This document shows positions 1 to 5,574 of a stretch of 5,574 bases of DNA, piece by piece (position 1 is the stretch's first letter; every line of letters starts with the position of its first letter). Below the pieces are notes generated by a model that saw nothing but the letters and a program-made list of their open reading frames with translations, was not told the origin of the DNA and did not search any database. Source of the DNA: Flavobacteriales bacterium (GTDB taxonomy: Bacteria > Bacteroidota > Bacteroidia > Flavobacteriales_D > Crocinitomicaceae); assembly GCA_009926905.1 (NCBI GenBank), contig RFNX01000557.1, positions 1 to 5,574 of the forward strand, given 5' to 3'. Position numbers and translations under genes: made by a program.

Positions 1-3000
1 AATTGTAACAACTGGTCTTGGACCAACAGTTATGGTAAATGTTCTTGGTGTACCAATACATCCATCGTAAGACGGTGTTACAGTTATAGTAGAAACAATT
101 CCACTCAATGTGGTATTTGAAGTAACAAACGAAGGGATATCTCCTGAACCTGAGGCTGCCAGACCAATTGTCGTGTTGTTATTCGACCATGTATAAGTTG
201 CACCTGTAATATTTCCACCAAATACAACAGCATCGGAACTTGTACCAGCACATTTTACTTGGTTTGGTATTACATTAACCGTTGGTGTTGGCTTGATATT
301 AATCGTTTGAGCAGCAGTAATGAAACCGTTACAAGTACCGTTCGAAATATACAACGATGGAGTTCTTGTTATTGTTGTACTTCCATTGTTACAATACGAA
401 TAGTTCACTGTCTGAGTGGTGTTTGGCGTTAATACCAAAAATTGACCATCACCGTATAATAATCTAGCTTCTGTTACTGCTGAAGTTGTAACAGTAATAG
501 TTGCAGTGTAACACGAACAACCTGTTAAGGCGGAAGTTACACCAATAGTACCAAAAGGACCACCAATAGTTACCGTATCAACATTTCGAGTAAAAGAACA
601 ACCTGTTAATGAACTTACTGTTAATGAAACAATATAAGTTCCTGGTAAATTATAAGTAGTACTTGGGTTCCAATTATTGGATGTCTGACCATTTCCAAAA
701 TTCCACTGAGCAGAAGTAATGTCAACATTGTTAACAGAGGTGTTCGTAAAGTTTACAACAGTTGGAGGGTTAAAACAAGAAACAAAATTTGGTGTAGCAG
801 TAGAATTAGGAAAAGGGTTATTTACTGTTATTGCTATTGTGGTATCATCAGAACAACCACCTGTTTCAGTAACCGTTAACTTGATACTTCCATTTCCAAT
901 TGTATTAAACGTAAATGCTCCCGGGTTTTGTAAAGTTGAAGTAACTGGAGTTGCGCCAGTAGTTAACCAAGCGTAAGTTAAAGCACTATTGCCGGTAGAA
1001 GCATCTGTAACAGTAACGGTTTGGTTGTTACAAACATAATTTCTATCAACTGAAAAACTAGCAAATGGTTTTCTAACTAAAATATTTCGAGTTATAACTC
1101 TGACACAACCAAAAGCGTCAGTTACAGTTAAAGTAACTGTTCTTGGACCTGTAGTTGTGAAGGTGTGTGTAGGACTCACAACATTTGTGGTATTTGGTGT
1201 GCCGTCTCCCCATGACCAAACCCTTGATACAATGGAAGAAAAAGATGGAGTTGTTATTCCACTACTATTAAAAGTGATACTAGTATTGGCACATATATTT
1301 GTATCTGCAACAGTAAATGTACCAGTGATACCATATACCTTTATATAATCATTTTTGATAATGGTGTCATTACAACCATTTGCATCTCTGTTAATCATGG
1401 CAATGCCATAACTTCCTGGTATTGTCGGAAGAGGAAAACAAGTTTTAGGAGTACCTCTAAAAGCAACATTTGTTGACCAAGTTAAACCATCATTTGTGTT
1501 AAACTCCCATCTAGAAAAAATAGATGTACTTGAATTACCATTATTATATTGTGGCGCAGGTGTAGTATTTATCAAATTTAAACAACCATCAATGCATACT
1601 TCAGTAACTTCCGGAGAACTTGTTAATGTTCCTGTTGAAGCTTTAAAGTTTGCCAAATTATTGGGAAAAACATAATAATCGAGATTGTCAATTGAGGTTG
1701 CACATCCAGTGGTTGCATCAGTAGCAGTTAGTTTGACTTTATATGGATTCGCATTGATTGCTAAAGAAGATAAAGAAAAAGTAGAAGATGTAGATGAAAA
1801 ACTATACGGAGGGCTTGTAAATGCATTGGTTATGTCCCATTGCAAAGTCATAGTTGGAGTTCCACAAGAACCAGCGGTAAATGTTCGATCACCTTGATTA
1901 CTACAATTAATAGCGCTCGCAGTAATTTTTGCCTGTGGACCTTTAATTTGCATTGTATAGGTTGTAGGAGCACCTGCACAACCTAAAGATGTTCCAATAG
2001 TTTTATAAGGAGTTAAGGTTACTGTATAGGTGCCACATAAGGCGTATTTACGACTGAAGCTTCCTAAGTTATCTTTGAGTTCTATAAGACCATCTCCCCA
2101 ATCAACTCGAATAGTATCCGCACCTGTTCCTGTATAAACAAACTTTGCAGAGTCAATATCAACACACTGAATCAAAGGTTTTAGATTGGTAAAAGAAGAA
2201 GTGGGTGGTGTTCCATTTCCTATTACCATTGCATTTGGAAAAGTAGTGGTCGCAGAACATCCTACCGAATTGGTTACGGTTTGTGAAATGGAATAACTTG
2301 TTCCTCCTACATTATAAGTTACTGGTGGAGGAGTTGATATCAATGAGCTATTTGGTGAACCTCCTGGAAAACTCCAACTCGTGAATGTAATTGTACCCTG
2401 TCCTGCAGTTGCAACAGAAGTGTAAGTTGTTGTTGCAGGTGCAGAACAAACATTCGAATTACTTGATGTGTAAGCTGGCACTGGAACAGCTCTAACTGTA
2501 ATGGTTGCTGAGGCTGGCGAACTAGCACAAACATTAGTATATGTCAAAGTATAAGCTGTTGTTGTGGTTGGCGAAACTGTAACGCTAGAAGTTGTTGAAT
2601 TTTGTGCTGTTCCTCCACCCCATAAGTAGGTTCCACCAGCAATTGATGGATTCGCTGTAATGACAACGCTTGATCCACTACATATAATACCGTCATTGGC
2701 CGTAATGGATGTTTCAGCAACACTTAGCGTAACTGTTGGTTGTGTTGCAGATCCAACAATTCTAGAAACTGACGAACTTGCACAAGTTCCATCTGAGTAA
2801 ACAACAGAATAAGTGCCTGCAGTAGTGACTGTGCGCGTGCTTGTCGTTGCACCACCTGGCGACCAAGTATAAGTTCCGCCTGTACCACTTCCTGTTGCTG
2901 TCAGAGTTGTAGTTTGACCTGAACAAATCGAAACGGTTGCAGGACTAATTGTTACTGTTGGTAATGCTCTAACAGAAACTGTAACATTCTGAGTTCTAAC

Positions 3001-3498
3001 ACAGCCATTAGGAGCAGTGATTGTAAAAACATAAACAACATTGATATTACTTCCTGTTGTATTCGTTAATGTTTCACTGATATTTCCTGTTCCACTACTA
3101 GCCACTTGTGAAATTCCAGAAACTGCTGCTCTTGTCCAACCGAATGTACATCCAGTTGGAGTTGCTGTTGGCGTGTAATTAAAAACAGACCCACTACAAA
3201 CCGAATTTGGGTTCGTAGGACTAGTTAAACTAGGTGTTTGCCTAACGATTATATCCGTTAAATTCCCAGTTGTTATACATCCAAATGAATTAGTAACAGT
3301 AGCATTAGGAGTAAATGTGTCTGCTACGTTGTAAACGTGACTAAAATCTTCCGTTGTGTAATTTGTTCCACTTCCAGAGTTTACAGAAAAAGAAGACAAT
3401 GTACCGCTTCCTGGTGTACAACTCCCATTAAAAGCAACGGTTAAGGGAGAACAACCCGAAGTTGGGGTTAAGGAATAGTTAATTACTGGAACATTATA
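1..3498 (-). CDS. Giant multi-PKD/Ig-like surface protein (probable type IX secretion cargo), main body, 3' end outside window
   Basis: This is the continuation, in the next frame, of the gene starting at 3827. All 1160 codons from 3480 to 1 are free of stops and run off the window. Numbered as one restored protein it covers residues 111-1276. I see about 13 further beta-sandwich modules, at roughly 111-197, 198-288, 289-363, 364-447, 448-536, 537-638, 639-720, 721-836, 837-920, 921-1005, 1006-1090, 1091-1180 and 1181 onward. PKD hallmarks are WGDG at 577-580 and 873-876, FGNG at 1044-1047 and YGDG at 1125-1128, with many GTYTVTLT-type strands and GC motifs. Modules 198-288 (VCSGSVFNYTPTAT, GTGNISETLTN) and 1181 onward (GLAASGSG, GTPRTFTITV) resemble the PKD-like family common in Bacteroidota proteins that carry a gliding-motility-associated C-terminal domain. 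The inferred role is a secreted adhesin or matrix protein. The sorting domain is not visible. This frame has no plausible start of its own near 3498, which supports its being one gene with the signal-peptide fragment. Confidence 0.85.
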
Positions 3499-3827
3499 AC
3501 CGTCAGAAAATTAGTTATCGTGCTAGTATTTGTGGTAACACCATTGCCTACAGTTAAAGTTACCGTATATTGACCTGAATTGGTCAAATAAAGCGCAATC
3601 GAGTTTCCTGTCGGCGTTTGGTTAAAACTTGGACCAGTAACAGTCCAGTTATAGCTTGAATACGTTGTTGTATTTGCATTTATGGTAAACAAGTTACCAG
3701 GACATTTATCTGCATCTGGTGAAGAAAATGTTGCATCTAATTGCGAAAAACTTACAAAGGCACAAGCAACAAACAAAAGCATAATCCCTATGCCTCTGAA
3801 TTTCAGGTTTGAAAAACGCGCTATCAT
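3483..3827 (-). CDS. N-terminal part of a secreted multi-PKD surface protein, cut off by an apparent frameshift
   Basis: This is the 5' end of the giant gene that continues on the same strand to position 1. I place the start at the ATG at 3825-3827. The GTG just before it (3828-3830) is in frame but less likely, and neither has a Shine-Dalgarno sequence, as is usual in Bacteroidota. Residues 1-29 form a type I signal peptide: a basic N-region (R4, K9, R11), a hydrophobic core around residues 13-25, and an SFSQ end before LDATF, typical of exported Bacteroidota proteins. C22 lies in the core but is not preceded by a proper lipobox, so a lipoprotein is unlikely. Residues 30-110 form one PKD-like beta-sandwich, including the strand signature GQYTVTLTVGNG. 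Read literally, the frame ends after 114 codons at TAA (3483-3485) with a non-family tail, IMFQ. The last family-like residues are NFLTV (to 3498), so the stop is probably the result of a one-base deletion. High confidence that this is a real gene start; medium on whether the break is biological. Confidence 0.85.
   Translation of the reverse strand: MIARFSNLKFRGIGIMLLFVACAFVSFSQLDATFSSPDADKCPGNLFTINANTTTYSSYNWTVTGPSFNQTPTGNSIALYLTNSGQYTVTLTVGNGVTTNTSTITNFLTVIMFQ
3496..3500 (-). other. Apparent one-base deletion breaking the surface-protein gene
   Basis: On the minus strand the DNA reads ACGGTTATAATGTT. Adding one T (GTTTAT) joins NFLTV directly to YNVPVINYSLTPTSGC, the usual linker between two PKD modules in this family. 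Base 3498 would have to be read twice to join the frames as they stand. There is no classic slippery heptamer here, so programmed -1 frameshifting is unlikely. A base-call error or a true inactivating deletion are the main explanations. Confidence 0.7.
3741..3827 (-). other. Signal peptide coding segment of the surface protein
   Basis: Encodes residues 1-29: a short basic start (MIARFSNLKFR), a hydrophobic stretch GIGIMLLFVACAFV, and a polar SFSQ end before the mature LDATF. This directs Sec export across the inner membrane. In Bacteroidota the mature protein could then cross the outer membrane by type IX secretion, which needs a C-terminal signal not visible here. The exact cleavage site (after S28 or Q29) is a guess. 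Confidence 0.75.
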
Positions 3828-3892
3828 CACAAAATCATTTTAAGTTTAGGTTCGGATTTTAATAGGTAAAACACCTTCAAAAGCCATAAAAA

Positions 3893-3923
3893 CAAAGGTA
3901 GTTTTTTATATCCTTGTTTCAAA
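3893..3923 (-). promoter_or_regulatory. Bacteroidota-type -33/-7 promoter for the surface-protein gene
   Basis: On the minus strand TTTG (3920-3923) is followed after exactly 19 bases by TACCTTTG (3893-3900). This matches the Bacteroidota primary sigma factor consensus of TTTG or TTG, about 19 bases, then TAnnTTTG. Transcription would start near 3885-3889, giving a leader of roughly 60 bases before the ATG at 3827. Both boxes match without mismatch, but the motifs are short and AT-rich, so chance is not excluded. Confidence 0.6.
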
Positions 3924-3930
3924 GCTTTGA
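3919..3930. promoter_or_regulatory. Perfect 12-base palindrome TCAAAGCTTTGA over the -33 box
   Basis: TCAAAGCTTTGA equals its own reverse complement and covers the TTTG -33 box of the minus-strand promoter. It also gives a TTTG on the plus strand at 3926-3929. It could be an operator for a dimeric regulator, or simply the chance pairing of promoter elements. It has no loop, so it is not a terminator hairpin. Confidence 0.3.
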
Positions 3931-4000
3931 CGCACAAAGTTGTTTCTAGTTGCTTTATTTTTCGCATAATTATTAAGTTCTATTAAATTTACATTTCCTT

Positions 4001-5574
4001 ATGTTACTTATTTCGCATTTTCAAGATTTTTTAAATGTGTTTCATCGATTTTCTTTCGACGACATTCTTGTTAATTTTAACCCTAAAAAAAGCATTCAAT
4101 TGTTTGATAAACAATTTATTATAAACGATGTTGTTAAAAAAAAAATAAACGAATCTAAATTGTATGAGAAAGAGTTTGGTGTTAATTCTCTTTGTGTTTC
4201 AAAAGGATTGATTCAACTAAAATTTAATGAAAAATTAATCACGACTCCGATTGAAATTGTCCCTATAAACTACATCGAAAATAAATATCAAAAGTTATTA
4301 ACGATACACTATGAAAATGAGGACTTTATTATTAATCCATTTTTGAAATACTTCTTCAAAGAACAATTTGAGCAAAATAACATAACGCATGATTTTCAAA
4401 TAATAACATTTTTGAAAGAAAACTTCAAAGAAAATATTAATGAGGAAGCATATTTTTTTGACAATTTTCACCCATATCGATTTGAATTTATTAGTGAAAT
4501 TGAAGGTGTATTAAAAAGTCACGATTTTTCAACTGCTTTGCGCTCTACTTTCGGAGAAACGAAAGAAAAATCAGCTACAATTAACTTAACACCTAAAAAT
4601 CTTTTTACCGCAAATCGGGATCAATTCAAACTTTTCAAACAAGCAGAAAACGAATCATTGATTATTCAAGGACCTCCCGGGACAGGCAAATCTCAAACCA
4701 TTACAAACCTCATAGGAAAATTCAGTGATTTAGATAAAAAAATAATCGTTGTCTCTGAAAAAAAGGCCGCTTTAGAAGTCATCTATTCCAAGTTAAAATC
4801 AAAGAAATTAGACCTTATTTCCATTGTTGTCACCTCCAAATTTGACAACAAATCTATCATTGCAGAATTGAAAAATACGTGGATAAAGTTTGAAAACTAT
4901 ATTGAAAAATTTGATTCGAAAATCAATAATTTCGATAAAGAAAAAAATCAAATAGAAATCGTTCTAAATTGTTTTCAAAATACGAACATAATCGGTAAAG
5001 TTTCACTTAAAAATTATTTTGAAGATAGTGCCTCAATTGATTTTCAGTCAAAAAAAAAAGAATATTTACACCCTGCTTCTATCCTTGAATTAAATCAATT
5101 TTCTGAGCAAATACAGTCTTTACAAGTTCTTGATTTCGAACTCATAACTAAATTAAATTTTAGAGTATTAAGCATTGAAAACAAGCTATTTTCATCGAAA
5201 TTTTATGAGTTATTTTCATTAATTCAAAAAAATAAATCACTTTTTGATTTCAAGCAAATTTCTGATGTTGAATTTGCGGTAAAAAAAGCCATCGCCTACC
5301 AACATTTTTCATCTTCCATCTTTACAAATTTTAGTTCGATTTTATCAAAAAATAGCAAGCGTTTTCTTTCTTTTTATAAAAAATGGAGGCAACTCGAAGT
5401 CAAAAAACAAAAATTTGATTTTGAGATTAATCATTGGATTCAACTTCCGACTTTAGATGAAATAGTTACTTTAAAAACACTTTCAATTGCTACGGGCTTC
5501 ATCCAAAAAATCAAATGGAAAAACACTTGGAAAAAGTGGACTAGAACACCTGATTTGGAACCTAAAAAACAATT
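4001..5574 (+). CDS. COG1112-type superfamily 1 helicase/ATPase with DUF4011-like N-terminus, 3' end outside window
   Basis: The frame opens at ATG 4001, the first ATG after an in-frame TAA at 3974-3976, and runs 524 codons without a stop to the window edge. It has no Shine-Dalgarno sequence. Residues about 60-119 resemble the DUF4011 pattern: GVNSLCVSKGLIQL, then a hydrophobic segment TPIEIVPINY (82-91), then INPFLKYFF (111-119). Q208 (ANRDQFKLF) fits the helicase Q motif. Walker A is GPPGTGKS at 224-231, with catalytic lysine K230, followed by QTITNLI. Motif Ia is VSEKKAALE at 251-259. This combination is characteristic of COG1112 SF1 ATPases, which couple ATP hydrolysis to movement on nucleic acid. 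Residues about 285-524 are a Lys/Asn/Phe-rich, probably helical insertion before motif II, which must lie beyond the window with motifs III-VI. The family is often 1000 residues or more. Some members act in phage defence, but the C-terminal domain that would show this is missing. Composition is much more AT-rich than the neighbour. Confidence 0.8.
   Translation, partial: MLLISHFQDFLNVFHRFSFDDILVNFNPKKSIQLFDKQFIINDVVKKKINESKLYEKEFGVNSLCVSKGLIQLKFNEKLITTPIEIVPINYIENKYQKLLTIHYENEDFIINPFLKYFFKEQFEQNNITHDFQIITFLKENFKENINEEAYFFDNFHPYRFEFISEIEGVLKSHDFSTALRSTFGETKEKSATINLTPKNLFTANRDQFKLFKQAENESLIIQGPPGTGKSQTITNLIGKFSDLDKKIIVVSEKKAALEVIYSKLKSKKLDLISIVVTSKFDNKSIIAELKNTWIKFENYIEKFDSKINNFDKEKNQIEIVLNCFQNTNIIGKVSLKNYFEDSASIDFQSKKKEYLHPASILELNQFSEQIQSLQVLDFELITKLNFRVLSIENKLFSSKFYELFSLIQKNKSLFDFKQISDVEFAVKKAIAYQHFSSSIFTNFSSILSKNSKRFLSFYKKWRQLEVKKQKFDFEINHWIQLPTLDEIVTLKTLSIATGFIQKIKWKNTWKKWTRTPDLEPKKQ

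Larger units (their letters stand above)
1..3740 (-). repeat. Array of about 14 diverged PKD / Ig-like protein modules
   Basis: The mature part of the surface protein is a string of beta-sandwich modules of about 75-115 residues, each ending in a strand such as TVTLTV or TITVRA followed by a proline-rich linker (LPTVTI, PTPTVNV, GPRPVV). Most have a cysteine near the start (VCSG, ICSG, NVCS, VKCAG) and another near the end (NGC, FGC, VGC), spaced as if to form an intradomain disulfide after export. The modules differ in sequence and I found no long nucleotide-identical copies, so this is an old array and not a recent tandem expansion. Boundaries are approximate. Confidence 0.75.
3828..4000. 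other. Divergent intergenic control region
   Basis: This 173-base AT-rich gap separates two genes transcribed outward. It holds the likely surface-protein promoter (3893-3923, minus strand) and a 12-base palindrome (3919-3930). No terminator, RNA gene or ribosome-binding sequence was recognised. Because both 5' ends meet here, a regulator binding in the gap could affect both genes, but nothing in the sequence proves that. Confidence 0.6.

Noticed and set aside
719..976. Open frame of 85 codons on the plus strand
   Set aside because: It lies antisense within the surface-protein gene. Its Val/Thr-rich translation is a mirror of the repetitive PKD coding sequence.
1157..1348. Open frame of 63 codons on the plus strand
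   Set aside because: Antisense shadow of the PKD module around residues 830-890 of the surface protein; no start signal or family resemblance.
1685..1897. Open frame of 70 codons on the plus strand
   Set aside because: Antisense shadow of the surface-protein gene, which is open through the whole stretch in its own frame.
2340..2534. Open frame of 64 codons on the minus strand, Gln/Leu-rich
   Set aside because: Alternative frame of the surface-protein gene; the Gln/Leu richness comes from reading Ser/Thr/Ala codons out of phase.
3496..3512. Programmed -1 ribosomal frameshift
   Set aside because: No slippery heptamer of the X XXY YYZ type and no obvious downstream stem-loop at the junction.
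3759..3768. Lipoprotein signal at C22 of the surface protein
   Set aside because: The residues before the cysteine (LFVA) fit the lipobox poorly and the hydrophobic core continues past it to V25, so ordinary signal peptidase I cleavage is more likely.
3849..3887. Possible 13-codon leader peptide (MAFEGVLPIKIRT) near the predicted transcription start on the minus strand
   Set aside because: The ATG would sit at or next to the transcription start with no known leader motif or attenuator hairpin after it; chance is the simpler explanation.
3956..3963. TATTTTTC as a -7 box for the plus-strand helicase gene
   Set aside because: It misses the final G of TAnnTTTG, and the nearest TTTG (3926-3929) is 26 bases away, too far for the usual spacing.

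Overview
The window looks like a piece of a Bacteroidota chromosome, most likely from Flavobacteriia. Three things point there: a giant secreted protein built from PKD and Ig-like modules of the kind found in type IX secretion and gliding-associated proteins, a promoter matching the Bacteroidota -33/-7 consensus (TTTG, 19 bases, TAnnTTTG), and AT-rich DNA with start codons that lack a Shine-Dalgarno sequence. The species cannot be read from this window.

Two large genes face away from each other across a 173-base gap, and both run off the window. Positions 3827 down to 1 (minus strand) encode the first about 1276 residues of a secreted multi-PKD surface protein: a signal peptide, then about 14 diverged beta-sandwich modules of roughly 75-115 residues. 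Its C-terminus, where a type IX sorting domain would be expected, lies beyond position 1. The reading frame is broken once, near 3496-3500, where one base appears to be missing. Upstream the frame ends at a TAA at 3483-3485. Downstream, the next frame is open without a stop for 1160 codons to the window edge. The protein reads smoothly across the junction if one base is restored.

Positions 3828-4000 hold the divergent control region, with a good promoter for the surface protein and a perfect 12-base palindrome over its -33 box. I see no convincing promoter for the plus-strand gene.

Positions 4001-5574 (plus strand) encode the first 524 residues of a large superfamily 1 helicase/ATPase of the COG1112 type with a DUF4011-like N-terminal region. 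Walker A (motif I) and motif Ia are present, and the remaining helicase motifs would lie past the right edge. This gene is much more AT-rich than its neighbour.

The two genes share an intergenic region but nothing shows that they work together. One is cell-surface or secreted, the other a cytoplasmic nucleic-acid motor of a family that includes phage-defence members. No RNA gene, CRISPR array, insertion sequence, attachment site or terminator was found.
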